Shown one piece after another: positions 7,384 through 15,623 of a DNA stretch of 64,000 nt (position 1 is the first letter of the stretch; the number at the start of each line of letters is the position of its first letter). The position numbers and the translations under genes were made by a program. Source of the stretch: an uncultured Anaerotruncus sp. (GTDB lineage: Bacteria; Bacillota; Clostridia; Oscillospirales; Ruminococcaceae); the NCBI GenBank assembly GCA_904398655.1, contig CAJFPF010000134.1, positions 1 through 64,000 of the forward strand. Direction: 5' to 3'. The notes below the pieces were generated by a model, which worked only from the letters and a program-made list of their open reading frames with translations, made no database searches and had not been told where the DNA came from.

Positions 7384-8301
7384 ATGAACAGTATTACGAA
7401 AAAACTGCTGGAATTGGCCTCTGACATGTTCGGAGACCCTTCTGGCGCCTATAACATCCGGGAGGACGGCGCTTGCGCCGGCCGCCAATCCACCGAACAT
7501 ATCAAGCTCACCTCCAAAACCGGAGAGCCCGGCTTGGAAATTCGGGTGCTTCCAGGCACCAAAGGGGAGACGGTCTATATCCCCGCCTGCGTCACCAAGA
7601 GCGGTGTCGATGACCTGGTCTACAACGATTTCTTCATCGGCGAAGATGCAGACATCACCGTAGTTGCCGGCTGCGGCGTTCACACCGAGGGGGAGGAGTC
7701 CTCCCAGCACAACGGTATCCATCGGTTTGTGATTGGCAAAAATGCCAAAGTGCGCTATCTGGAAAAGCATATTGGCATTGGAGAGGGCACGGGCAAGCGG
7801 ATTATCAACCCTCAGACCTGGATCCGGATGGAAGAGGGCTCCTATATGGAGATGGACACCACGCAAATCAAAGGGGTGGACTCCACCAAACGGCTCACCC
7901 GGGCTGAGGTAAAGGCTGGGGCCAAGTTGATCATCCGGGAGAAAATTATGACCCATGGGGTTCAGACGGCAGAGACCGATTTTTCGGTGGATCTGAATGG
8001 GTTGGACAGCGGCTGCGACTTGATCTCCCGCTCGGTAGCCCGGGGGGAATCCCACCAGTTGTTCCGCTCGGTCATCAACGGCAACACCCGTTGCACCGGC
8101 CACTCCGCCTGTGATGCCATCATTATGGACAATGGTGTTGTCAGCGCCATCCCGGAGTTGACTGCCAACAGTTTGGATGCCGCGCTCATCCATGAGGCGG
8201 CCATTGGTAAGATCGCTGGAGAGCAGCTCACGAAATTGATGACTTTGGGACTCACCGCCGAGGAGGCGGAGGCCAAGATCATCGAGGGCTTCCTGAAGTG
8301 A
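7384..8301 (+). CDS. SufB/SufD family Fe-S scaffold protein, short form
   Basis: The 305-residue product belongs to the SufB/SufD beta-helix family and is shorter than classical SufB. Recognisable parts are VYIPACVTKSGVDDLVYNDF, the central acidic beta-helix region with VRYLEKHIG, and the conserved C-terminal HSACDAIIMDN and ALIHEAAIGKIAGEQLTKLM segments. The histidine and glutamate of HEAAIG are typical of the SufC-contact and cluster site. It probably forms a homodimeric scaffold with SufC. Its start is two bases after the sufC stop, showing tight coupling. Because only one SufB/D gene is present, it could be called SufB or SmsB; I leave the symbol open. Confidence 0.88.
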   Translation: MNSITKKLLELASDMFGDPSGAYNIREDGACAGRQSTEHIKLTSKTGEPGLEIRVLPGTKGETVYIPACVTKSGVDDLVYNDFFIGEDADITVVAGCGVHTEGEESSQHNGIHRFVIGKNAKVRYLEKHIGIGEGTGKRIINPQTWIRMEEGSYMEMDTTQIKGVDSTKRLTRAEVKAGAKLIIREKIMTHGVQTAETDFSVDLNGLDSGCDLISRSVARGESHQLFRSVINGNTRCTGHSACDAIIMDNGVVSAIPELTANSLDAALIHEAAIGKIAGEQLTKLMTLGLTAEEAEAKIIEGFLK

Positions 8302-8317
8302 TCGTCCTCTGACAGGT

Positions 8318-8354
8318 AAGAGGGGGAACGGCTGAGTGCCGTTCCCCCTCTTTT
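8318..8354. terminator. Bidirectional terminator between sufB-like gene and znuB
   Basis: A stem of about 15 base pairs (AAGAGGGGGAACGGC, loop TGAGT) ends in TTTT on the plus strand and is flanked by A's on the other side. It lies between convergent genes. Confidence 0.88.
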
Positions 8355-8366
8355 GGATTTGCAATT

Positions 8367-9194
8367 CTAAGCTTCCCGCCTTTTCAGGCAAAAACCGACC
8401 AAGGCAAACACCAGGAATGTCCCCAAGTTTACCAGTACAATGGACGCACCAGCAGGCGTGGAGAAGGCAAAGGAGACCACCATCCCCCAGAAGAAACAGA
8501 AGACAGAGACCACAGCCGCCAAAATGACCACTCCGCGAAAGCTGCGGCAGATCCGCATGGCGGTCAACGCTGGAAAGATAATCAGGCTGGAGATCAGCAT
8601 CGCTCCCATCACCCGCATCCCCACCACGATGGTGAGGGCGGTCAGCAGCGCGATGAGCATATTATAGACTCCCACATTGGTGCCAGTAGCACGGGCGAAC
8701 GCCTCATCAAACGTGATGGCAAAAATCTTGTTATAGAAAAAGCAGAAGAGGATCAGCACCACTACGCTGAGGGCTACGCTCAACGCCACATCCTCGTCGC
8801 TCATGGCCAAAATGCTGCCGAATAAATAGCCGTTCACATCGGCGTTCATGCCGGTTGTCAGGCTGGTGACCACAACGCCCACCGCCAGGGAGCTGGAAGC
8901 AATCAGGGCGATGGCAGCGTCCCCTTTTATTTTACTGGACTCCGAGAGGCGCAGCAGCAAAAACGCCGCCAGCACCACCACCGGGACTGAAACCGCCAAG
9001 GGGGCCAGGTTCAGGGCCAGGGCCACACTCAACGCGCCAAAACCCACATGGGAGAGCCCATCCCCAATCATCGAGTACCGCTTCAGCACCAGGCTTACCC
9101 CCAGAAGGGCAGCACACAGGGAGACCAACACCCCCACGATCACCGCACGGACCAAAAAGCTGTAGGAAAACAGGCCCACAAGTGCCTCAACCAT
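8367..9194 (-). CDS. znuB: Zinc ABC transporter permease
   Basis: The 275-residue product is a membrane permease of the ABC-3 family with about eight transmembrane segments. Characteristic parts are KRYSMIGDGLSHVGFGA near residue 40 and the late MGAMLISSLIIFPALTAM. With ZnuC and ZnuA it forms the high-affinity zinc importer. The start at 9194 overlaps the end of znuC by eight bases and has GGGAGGGG at good spacing. It is the last gene of zur-znuA-znuC-znuB and is followed by the terminator at 8318-8354. Manganese instead of zinc is possible for this family, but the Zur-like regulator and the His-rich ZnuA favour zinc. Confidence 0.9.
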   Translation of the reverse strand: MVEALVGLFSYSFLVRAVIVGVLVSLCAALLGVSLVLKRYSMIGDGLSHVGFGALSVALALNLAPLAVSVPVVVLAAFLLLRLSESSKIKGDAAIALIASSSLAVGVVVTSLTTGMNADVNGYLFGSILAMSDEDVALSVALSVVVLILFCFFYNKIFAITFDEAFARATGTNVGVYNMLIALLTALTIVVGMRVMGAMLISSLIIFPALTAMRICRSFRGVVILAAVVSVFCFFWGMVVSFAFSTPAGASIVLVNLGTFLVFALVGFCLKRREA

Positions 9195-9894
9195 GATGTT
9201 CCCCTCCCAAAAAGCGCTGTCCCAACGGGCTGTGGCAGTAGTCCTCCGCAGTGCCGAAGAACTGCATCCCCGTACCCATGTGCAGGATCTTTCCGGCATT
9301 GTGTACGGAGCAGTTGATGTCGTGGCTGACCATGACGATGGTGACCCCCTCCTGGTTCAGTTTCCGGATGGTCCCATAGAGCTCCGAGGTCGCCACCGGG
9401 TCCAGGCCGGTCACCGGCTCATCCAACAAAAGGAGTTTCTCTGTGGCACAAAGGGCGCGGGCCAACAGCACCCGCTGTTGCTGGCCGCCGGACAGATCCC
9501 GATAGCAGCTTTTCACCAGTCCTGCGATATCCATCCGCTCCACATTCTTCCAGGCCCGTTGACGCTCCGCCGGGGAGTAAAACGGCCGCAGGCCCCGCCG
9601 GTTCAGGCATCCAGAAAGCACCACTTCCCACACGGAGGCGGGAAAATCCTTCTGTACCACCGTCTGCTGAGGCAGATAGCCGATCATGGTGCGTTTGAGC
9701 CCATCTCCATAGGTGATGGTTCCTGAGGCGGGCGGCAGTAGGCCCAACAGCCCTTTCAGCAGGGTACTTTTTCCGGAACCGTTCTCCCCCACAATGCACA
9801 GATAGTCCCCCGGTTGGATCTCAAAGGTCACGTGGTCCACCGCAATCTGGTTTTCATAGCGCATGGTCAAATTTTGGCAGGAAATCAGCGCCAT
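9187..9894 (-). CDS. znuC: Zinc ABC transporter ATPase
   Basis: The 235-residue product carries Walker A GENGSGKST (about 36-44), the signature LSGGQQQRVLLARAL, Walker B LLLLDEPVTGLD and the switch histidine in VSHDI. It powers the ZnuB permease at the inner face of the membrane. The gene overlaps znuA by one base (TGATG) and znuB by eight bases, which indicates tight coupling. A late HMGTGMQFFG segment is typical of metal-transport ATPases of this branch. Confidence 0.92.
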   Translation of the reverse strand: MALISCQNLTMRYENQIAVDHVTFEIQPGDYLCIVGENGSGKSTLLKGLLGLLPPASGTITYGDGLKRTMIGYLPQQTVVQKDFPASVWEVVLSGCLNRRGLRPFYSPAERQRAWKNVERMDIAGLVKSCYRDLSGGQQQRVLLARALCATEKLLLLDEPVTGLDPVATSELYGTIRKLNQEGVTIVMVSHDINCSVHNAGKILHMGTGMQFFGTAEDYCHSPLGQRFLGGEHHG

Positions 9895-10823
9895 CAGTTC
9901 AATCCCTCTTTCAAATTCTGTACATTCTGCTCCATCAGGGACAGATAGGTTGCCCCCGACTCCATCTCATCACGAGAAAGATTGTGGCAGGAGTGAAGCA
10001 GCAGTGGTTTGGCGCCAGTCTCCTCTGAAAGCACCCGGGCCACTTTGGGGTCCACCAATTCCTCATAATAGATCACTGGAATCCTTTTGGACTCCACTTC
10101 ATCCACAATCCTGGCCACCGTCCGGGCGCTGGGTTCGCTCTCGTGGGAACAGGAATCAAAGGCAGCCAGGTAGTCCAATCCGTACTCTTTAGCGAAATAA
10201 TGGAGGGCGAACCGTCCCCCAAAGACGATCTCCCGGCGCTTCCCGTTGGCCACAACCTCCCGGAATTGGGCGTCCAGCGCATCCAGCTGGCGTTGATAGG
10301 CGTCCGCGTTTTCTTGGTACTCCTGCGCGTGGGCGGGGTCAGCTTCCATCAGTGCCTGTGCAATGTTTTCGACCATCTGCTTGGCGTTTACCGGGCTGGT
10401 CCAAATGTGGGGGTCAAATCCCCCATGGTCGTGATCCTCATGCTCCTCCCCATGTTCCTCCTCATCCAGCTGGATATGCTCTGATACATCTACCACCACC
10501 GTCTCCCCCTCCAAGCCACTGATCATCTGTTGGGCCCAGGGCTCCATATATTGCCCTGTATAGAGGAACAGATCCGACTGATGGATCCGGATCATATCCG
10601 CAGGGGTGGGTTCGAAGGAGTGGCTCTCCACTCCGGGAGGCAGCAGCAACTCCACCTGGGCATATTCCCCGGCAATCTGCCGGGCGAAATCATATTGGGG
10701 GAATAAGCTGGCGACAATTTGCAGCCGACCCCCTTCAGGTTTTTGTGCCTGTGCATGGGTACAGCCAGATAACAGCAGCACCGCAACCAACAGGACCATC
10801 CAACCTTGCTTTCTGGGTTTCAT
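9894..10823 (-). CDS. znuA: Zinc ABC transporter substrate-binding lipoprotein
   Basis: The 309-residue product has a lipoprotein signal with the lipobox LLSGC, then the cluster A-I solute-binding fold (VASLFPQYDFARQI, LLPPGVESHSFEPTP). A His/Glu/Asp-rich loop around residues 130-145 (HGEEHEDHDHGG) is the zinc-collecting loop typical of ZnuA and is followed by FDPHIWTSP. It delivers Zn to ZnuBC on the outer face of the membrane. The ATG at 10823 overlaps the zur stop (ATGA), with GAGGT just upstream. The His-rich loop argues for zinc rather than manganese. Confidence 0.93.
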   Translation of the reverse strand: MKPRKQGWMVLLVAVLLLSGCTHAQAQKPEGGRLQIVASLFPQYDFARQIAGEYAQVELLLPPGVESHSFEPTPADMIRIHQSDLFLYTGQYMEPWAQQMISGLEGETVVVDVSEHIQLDEEEHGEEHEDHDHGGFDPHIWTSPVNAKQMVENIAQALMEADPAHAQEYQENADAYQRQLDALDAQFREVVANGKRREIVFGGRFALHYFAKEYGLDYLAAFDSCSHESEPSARTVARIVDEVESKRIPVIYYEELVDPKVARVLSEETGAKPLLLHSCHNLSRDEMESGATYLSLMEQNVQNLKEGLN

Positions 10824-11245
10824 TTGACCTCGCTCCGCTTCGCGGCACAATCGGCGCACAGGCCGTAGAGCACCGTCTTCGTATTATCAATGGAAAATTG
10901 ATGGTGGGCATAGATGTGGGTCTGCACCTGATCCAGGTAGCTGCACTCCACATGGAACAACTTCCCACAGCCCAGGCACTTCAGATGGAAGTGCTCCCGG
11001 CAGGCTTCTCCATCGGAGAACTGGTAGCAGGCTCCTGCCCCCTCCTCCAAAAAATACCGCCGCACCCTCCCCTGCTCGATGAGCCGGTCCAAATAGCGGT
11101 AGATGGTGGCACGGCCTACGGGAGAACCTTGGCGGCGCAGATAGTCTCCAATCTCCTCTGCCGACAGGTGGCGGTCCCGATTTTCCATCAAAAATCGCAG
11201 GATCAGTTCCCGCTGTCTGGTTTTGTATCCCTCACCGCTGGGCAT
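10820..11245 (-). CDS. zur: Fur family regulator, probably Zur
   Basis: The 141-residue product has an N-terminal winged helix (about residues 10-75, GRATIYRYLDRLIEQG) and a C-terminal dimerisation domain with two CxxC pairs (CLGCGK and CADCA) that hold structural zinc, plus EHFHLKC for regulatory metal. It heads the zinc uptake operon, overlapping znuA by four bases, and a perfect Fur/Zur-box-like dyad lies just downstream of its promoter. The zinc assignment comes from this context; the sequence alone allows other Fur-family members. Confidence 0.88.
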   Translation of the reverse strand: MPSGEGYKTRQRELILRFLMENRDRHLSAEEIGDYLRRQGSPVGRATIYRYLDRLIEQGRVRRYFLEEGAGACYQFSDGEACREHFHLKCLGCGKLFHVECSYLDQVQTHIYAHHQFSIDNTKTVLYGLCADCAAKRSEVK

Positions 11246-11262
11246 GGGCTCCCTCCCTTAAA

Positions 11263-11281
11263 ATTGAAAATGAGTTTCAAT
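11263..11281. promoter_or_regulatory. Zur/Fur-box-like operator
   Basis: The perfect dyad ATTGAAA-ATGAG-TTTCAAT lies just after the predicted start of transcription of zur-znuACB, about 18 bases before the zur start codon. Binding there would block the operon when zinc is plentiful. Confidence 0.75.
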
Positions 11282-11292
11282 TTCGATTTTTT

Positions 11293-11321
11293 ATTTTACT
11301 CTGTGTCCCCCAATTTGTCAA
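11293..11321 (-). promoter_or_regulatory. Sigma-A promoter of zur-znuACB
   Basis: On the minus strand TTGACA, a 17-base spacer and TAAAAT precede the Zur-box-like dyad. Confidence 0.85.
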
Positions 11322-11362
11322 GATTCCTTTTTCAGGGAAAATTCTAGAATTTTACAAACAAA

Positions 11363-11401
11363 TCAGCGGGCGCCTCCCTTCCTTGGGGAGGCGCCCGCTG
11401 A
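11363..11401 (-). terminator. Terminator after the mgl-like operon
   Basis: A 16-base-pair stem (TCAGCGGGCGCCTCCC with loop TTCCTT) lies beyond the mglC-like stop. The minus strand continues with TTTGTTTG, a modest T-rich tail. Confidence 0.7.
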
Positions 11402-11506
11402 GCTCCTTAGTGTGGAGATAGATCCCATCTTTTGTTTTTATTCCATCCCCTTGATGGCTGGATGCCCCGGAGCGGGCGAGCCACCTGGTACAAAAAGTCT
11501 ATGGCT

Positions 11507-12499
11507 TCACCGTTTGACAAGATATTTGCGCAAATCCAACGCCACTGCCACCACAATCACCAGGCCCTGGACGATATAAGTGTAGGAGGTCTCCACTCCC
11601 ATAAACTGGAGAGCGATCTTCAAAAGCTCAAACACCAACACCCCCACCAGGATACCGGACACCCGGCCCACACCGCCATTTACAGAGACGCCCCCAATCG
11701 TGCAGGCAGCAATGGCCTCCAGTTCGTACCCCTGTCCCATATTGACCGATGTGCCTCCAGATTTCGCTGCCCAGAGGAATCCCCCCAGGGCATAGAAGAC
11801 TGCCGCCAGGGTGTAGATACGAATCTTGGTGGCACTGGTGTTGACACCTGCCACTTCTGCCGCGGCCTCATTTCCTCCAATGGCATACATGTATTTGCCA
11901 TGGCGGGTTTGGTTGTAGAGCAGCCAGATGAAAAATCCGCAAACGACTGCGATTACGATCATCCAGACATTGAATTGGCCGATCTTGAAGTTGGCAATAT
12001 CAGTATAATCCCGGCGCAGGCCGCCAATCGGTTTGGCCCCTGTATAGACCAGGCAGATACCATAGACAAACGTCTGCATACCCAAAGTGGCGATAAAGGG
12101 AGGGACTTTTAAAAAAGAGATCACACAGCCGTTGATCAGACCAAAAGCCGCGCAGACCAATACTGCTGCCAATAGGGCCACCCAGACGGGCAATCTGGGC
12201 AGGTTTGGGAAAAAGCGGCCGCTATAATCGGGATTTTGCAGCAGGGTAGCCGCTACACACGCTCCTAAGCCCACCAGCCGTCCGGCAGACAGATCCGTTC
12301 CCCGGGTGATCAGGCAACCGGAGACCCCCAGGGCCACCAAAAAGCGGCCGGCGGTATTCACCGCCAAATTGTTCAAATTGGGCCAGGAGATGAAGTTGGG
12401 ACGCAGGATGCTGACCACCACTGCCAATCCCACAATGAGGATGACCATCGCATGGTCCCGGAAAAATGCTGCTGCACGGTCTTTTGAAGTGGTTGGCAT
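11507..12499 (-). CDS. mglC: Sugar ABC transporter permease, MglC-like
   Basis: The 330-residue product is a hydrophobic permease of the BPD_transp_2 family with about nine membrane segments, including the conserved GTDLSAGRLVGLGACVAA and GGNEAAAEVAGVN regions. MglC proteins form the channel for galactose/methyl-galactoside or related sugars. It is the third gene of the mglB-mglA-mglC set, 21 bases after the ATPase. The substrate within the monosaccharide group cannot be fixed from the sequence. Confidence 0.88.
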   Translation of the reverse strand: MPTTSKDRAAAFFRDHAMVILIVGLAVVVSILRPNFISWPNLNNLAVNTAGRFLVALGVSGCLITRGTDLSAGRLVGLGACVAATLLQNPDYSGRFFPNLPRLPVWVALLAAVLVCAAFGLINGCVISFLKVPPFIATLGMQTFVYGICLVYTGAKPIGGLRRDYTDIANFKIGQFNVWMIVIAVVCGFFIWLLYNQTRHGKYMYAIGGNEAAAEVAGVNTSATKIRIYTLAAVFYALGGFLWAAKSGGTSVNMGQGYELEAIAACTIGGVSVNGGVGRVSGILVGVLVFELLKIALQFMGVETSYTYIVQGLVIVVAVALDLRKYLVKR

Positions 12500-12520
12500 G
12501 TTGGTTTCCTCCTTGTTTCT

Positions 12521-14029
12521 TCAAGAAAATTGCGTGGCAAGGGCCATGATCCGCTCTTGGGTCACTGCCGCTCCTTCCAAAAAGCCGGTCACCCTGCCAT
12601 CGCACATGACCATCACCCGGTGGGACATCCCAATCAGCTCCCCCATTTCAGAGGAGATCAACAGGATTCCTTTCCCCTGGCGGGCCAGTTGGGAAATAAT
12701 CGTATAAATTTCATATTTCGCGCCCACATCAATCCCTCGGGTAGGCTCGTCCAAAATCAAAATATCCGGGTCTGTAGCCAACCAGCGACTGAACAATACC
12801 TTTTGTTGGTTTCCCCCCGAAAGGGACTGGATGGGGGTCTTTCCGCTGGGGGCCTTGATGGAGAGTTTTTGAAAATGATCTTCCACCAGCTTCCGGATTC
12901 GTTTTTGATCCAACAGGCGCCCCCACCGCAGATATCGATCCAGTGAGGAGATAGAGATATTGTCTGCAATTGAGAGCACCCCCAGAATACCAGTGGCACG
13001 GCGGTCCTCTGTGAGAAGCGCCATTCCTTGGCGGATGGCATCCCGGGGATGTTGGATACGTACCGGTTGGCCCTTTAGGAGGATTTTTCCCTGGCTATGG
13101 GCACGGACCCCGAATAGCCCCTCCATCAGCTCTGTGCGCTGGGCACCCACCAGTCCCCCTACCCCCAGAATCTCCCCGCTATGCAGCGTAAAATTGACAT
13201 CTTGGAAACTGTGCGGGTTGGGGGAACTGAATCCCCGCACCTCCAAAAGGGCCTCTTGGGGGTGATTTTCCCGAGGCGGATAGAGGCTGGAAAGTTCCCG
13301 GCCCACCATCTGGGTAATGATCCGGTCTGTAGTCAGTTCCTCCGCCTGCCAGGTGCCGATGTAGTGTCCATCCCGCATAATGGTGACCTCATCGGAGATG
13401 CGCAGAATTTCATCCATCTTGTGGGAGATATAGACAATACTGACCCCTTGGGACTTCAACCGCTCGATGATCTGAAAGAGGGATTCCACTTCTTTGGTTG
13501 TCAGGGAGGAGGTTGGTTCATCCAGAATTAAAACTTTACAGCGGGCGGAAACTGCTTTGGCAATTTCCACCGACTGCATTTGGGAGACTGAAAGGCTCCC
13601 CAAACGTGCCCGAGGTGGGAAGGTCATCCCCACCTCCTCTAACACACGAGTTGTATCCTGATACATCCGCTGATGATCCACCAATAGCAGCGGCCCCCAG
13701 CGTTTCACGGGGTATCTTCCCACAAAAATATTCTCCGCGATACTTCGCTCGGGAATGGGCTGCAGTTCCTGGTGCACCATAGCGATTCCCAAATGGAGCG
13801 CTTGCAACGGATCCCGAATGGTGACAGGGGACCCCTCATAGTAGATCTGGCCGCTGTCCATCCGATAGATCCCAAACATACACTTCATCAAAGTGGATTT
13901 GCCCGCCCCATTTTCCCCCATCAAAGCGTGTACCGTCCCTGGGCGCAACCGCAGTTGCGCTTTGTCCAGCGCCTTTACACCTGGGAAGGATTTGCAGATA
14001 TCCCGCATTTCCAGCCGATATTCCGACAT
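12521..14029 (-). CDS. mglA: Sugar ABC transporter ATPase, MglA-like, two ATPase domains
   Basis: The 502-residue product is a tandem ATPase as in MglA/RbsA. The first domain has Walker A GENGAGKST (about 36-44), the signature SVSQMQSVEIAKAV and Walker B VLILDEPTSSL. The second has the degenerate loop GGLVGAQRTELMEG, the signature LSGGNQQKVLFSRWL and Walker B ILILDEPTRGIDVG. It energises monosaccharide import. It follows the binding-protein gene by 46 bases and precedes the permease gene by 21 bases. Confidence 0.92.
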   Translation of the reverse strand: MSEYRLEMRDICKSFPGVKALDKAQLRLRPGTVHALMGENGAGKSTLMKCMFGIYRMDSGQIYYEGSPVTIRDPLQALHLGIAMVHQELQPIPERSIAENIFVGRYPVKRWGPLLLVDHQRMYQDTTRVLEEVGMTFPPRARLGSLSVSQMQSVEIAKAVSARCKVLILDEPTSSLTTKEVESLFQIIERLKSQGVSIVYISHKMDEILRISDEVTIMRDGHYIGTWQAEELTTDRIITQMVGRELSSLYPPRENHPQEALLEVRGFSSPNPHSFQDVNFTLHSGEILGVGGLVGAQRTELMEGLFGVRAHSQGKILLKGQPVRIQHPRDAIRQGMALLTEDRRATGILGVLSIADNISISSLDRYLRWGRLLDQKRIRKLVEDHFQKLSIKAPSGKTPIQSLSGGNQQKVLFSRWLATDPDILILDEPTRGIDVGAKYEIYTIISQLARQGKGILLISSEMGELIGMSHRVMVMCDGRVTGFLEGAAVTQERIMALATQFS

Positions 14030-14075
14030 CCTGTTTCCTCCCGTTTTGCCCTGTTCACCGACTCTTCTGAAAAGC

Positions 14076-15062
14076 TTATGGCTGAACTACTTTTACATAG
14101 TCCACCCAATAGTAGGGTTCCAGGTCCTCCCCATTTACAGCGCGAATTGCCACCTCCGCAGCGGTGTGGGCTTGGCTCACATGGTCGTTGAGCACTGTGC
14201 CAGTCATTGTTCCTGCCTGCACCATCTTCTGACACTCCTCCAAGGCGTCCACCCCCACTAGGTAGATGTCCCTGCCCACCGTCCGGTCGGCAGCGCTGAT
14301 CGCCTGGGCGGCCCCCAAAGCCATTGCGTCATTGTTGCAAAAGATCACATCCACCTGATCCCCAAACTGAGTCAGTGCGTTTTGGGCCAATTCCTGTCCT
14401 TTGGCCTGATCCCAATCCCCACGCTGTTCAAACAACTTGCGTGGGGTCAATCCCGCATCCTCTAGAGCTTTCACAGAATACTCTGTGCGGTATTGGGCAT
14501 CCACGTTCTCTGGGTCACCCATAATCATCACATAATCCACCGTTCCGTTTCCATTCCAATCCCCCTGGTTGGGCGTGTCCGCAATGATCTCCCCTTGAAA
14601 AGTCCCCGACTGACGGGCATCCGCTCCCACATAGGCAGTTCTGCCCGGCCAGAGCTCCAGATCCTCTTGTGCGGGTTCTCGGTTGATAAATACCACTGGG
14701 ATATTCGCGGCACGGCATTTTTCCACCACAGTGGAGGCCGAAGATGCCTGTACCAAATTACAGATGAGCACATCGACCTGATTGGCAATAAAATTGTCGA
14801 TTTGGTTGGTCTGTTCCGCCTGGTCTCCTTTGCCATCCACCAATGTTACATGGTAACGGACGCCGTCTTGGGAAAGATCCTCTTCAAAGTATCTCTGCAG
14901 TTCTTCCCGGTAGAGCGTCATAAAATTGTCATCAAATTTATAGATGGCAACCCCCACCTCCACGGTATTGGGATCTCCATCTTTTGAAGAACCAGTTCTC
15001 CCGCAAGAGGTCAAGCCAACGATCATTCCCAAAGTCAATAGCATGGAAATCCACTTTTTCAT
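14076..15062 (-). CDS. mglB: Galactose-type sugar-binding lipoprotein, MglB-like
   Basis: The 328-residue product starts with a signal peptide and the lipobox LTSC, then a periplasmic-binding-protein fold of the MglB type (VGVAIYKFDDNFMTLYREEL; VFINREPAQED; FCNNDAMALGAAQAI). In MglB the FINREP and NNDAMALGA parts contribute sugar contacts, which supports a glucose/galactose-type ligand. It is the first gene of the operon and is followed by the ATPase and permease genes. A clear sigma-A promoter was not identified in the 180 bases upstream, which are shared with the tRNA-Val promoter on the other strand. Confidence 0.9.
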   Translation of the reverse strand: MKKWISMLLTLGMIVGLTSCGRTGSSKDGDPNTVEVGVAIYKFDDNFMTLYREELQRYFEEDLSQDGVRYHVTLVDGKGDQAEQTNQIDNFIANQVDVLICNLVQASSASTVVEKCRAANIPVVFINREPAQEDLELWPGRTAYVGADARQSGTFQGEIIADTPNQGDWNGNGTVDYVMIMGDPENVDAQYRTEYSVKALEDAGLTPRKLFEQRGDWDQAKGQELAQNALTQFGDQVDVIFCNNDAMALGAAQAISAADRTVGRDIYLVGVDALEECQKMVQAGTMTGTVLNDHVSQAHTAAEVAIRAVNGEDLEPYYWVDYVKVVQP

Positions 15063-15202
15063 CCTGTTTCCCCCTTGATTTGTAGCCGGTCTCGGCCGTT
15101 TTTCATGACCGAATTAGTATGCCTGTCTGTGACATTTTTACTCACCAGGTGATGGCAGCAATGAAAAATGGAAAAAAATTTGCATTTTTCCTATTTTGGG
15201 GG

Positions 15203-15231
15203 TTTACAAACTGGGAAGTCCATGCTATAAT
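15203..15231 (+). promoter_or_regulatory. Promoter of tRNA-Val
   Basis: TTTACA, a 17-base spacer and TATAAT end 13 bases before the tRNA. Confidence 0.88.
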
Positions 15232-15244
15232 AAATTCTGCGTTC

Positions 15245-15321
15245 GGGAGTATAGCTCAGCTGGTTAGAGTGCCTGCATCACACGCAGGAAGTCGCGGGTT
15301 CGAGTCCCTCTATTCCCACCA
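15245..15321 (+). tRNA. tRNA-Val, anticodon CAC, CCA encoded
   Basis: The acceptor arm GGGAGTA pairs with TATTCCC (one G-T pair), followed by A and CCA. The anticodon stem CCTGC/GCAGG encloses the loop ATCACAC, giving anticodon CAC, which reads GTG. The T arm is GCGGG-TTCGAGT-CCC type. It reads codon GTG, in keeping with the G/C-rich third positions here. Confidence 0.95.
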
Positions 15322-15323
15322 AA

Positions 15324-15350
15324 AAACAGCACACCAAAGGTGTGCTGTTT
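15324..15350 (+). terminator. Terminator of tRNA-Val
   Basis: The stem AAACAGCACACC with loop AAA and a T-rich 3' arm begins three bases after the tRNA. Confidence 0.85.
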
Positions 15351-15373
15351 TACTTTGCAAAAATCCTCTTTTT

Positions 15374-15414
15374 AAAGGACGGTTCCACAGGTGCCACCTG
15401 TGGAACCGTCCTTT
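15374..15414. terminator. Long-stem terminator, end of the recG operon
   Basis: A perfect 19-base-pair stem (arm AAAGGACGGTTCCACAGGT, loop GCC) begins directly after the stop codon of the 57-residue gene on the minus strand. It is flanked by A/T on both sides and can act in both directions. Confidence 0.8.
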
Positions 15415-15586
15415 ATTTGTCTTCCGGCTTGCTGGTTCCGCTGGATGAAGGTCCCGAGCGGTTCTGCATAAGTTTTAACCTCTCTTGGAATTTCCTCTCC
15501 GCTAAATCCTTGTCCAGTTTTCCGCCCAAAAAGCTCTCTACCATCCGGGTCAACGCTTCTTCCCGCTCTTCCGGCGTCATTGCCAT
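15413..15586 (-). CDS. Small conserved-looking hypothetical protein, 57 residues
   Basis: This frame is too short for usual ORF cut-offs but well supported: GGAGGTGAT lies five to seven bases before the ATG at 15586, the stop TAA abuts a strong terminator, and the gene follows the DUF1624 gene by 37 bases. The product starts MAMTPEEREEALTRMVES and continues with a charged, amphipathic helical body (LGGKLDKDLAERKFQERL) and a short Ser/Pro-rich tail ending KPEDK. It has no membrane segment. No family was recognised; helix content suggests a small protein-binding or RNA-binding factor, but this is a guess. Confidence 0.65.
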   Translation of the reverse strand: MAMTPEEREEALTRMVESFLGGKLDKDLAERKFQERLKLMQNRSGPSSSGTSKPEDK

Positions 15587-15623
15587 TCAAATCACCTCCA
15601 CCCTGACGATATCCGCCGCAATC

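Noticed and set aside
15372..15590. 72-codon minus-strand frame starting at 15590
   Set aside because: It is a shadow of the 57-residue gene in another frame and runs into the terminator stem.
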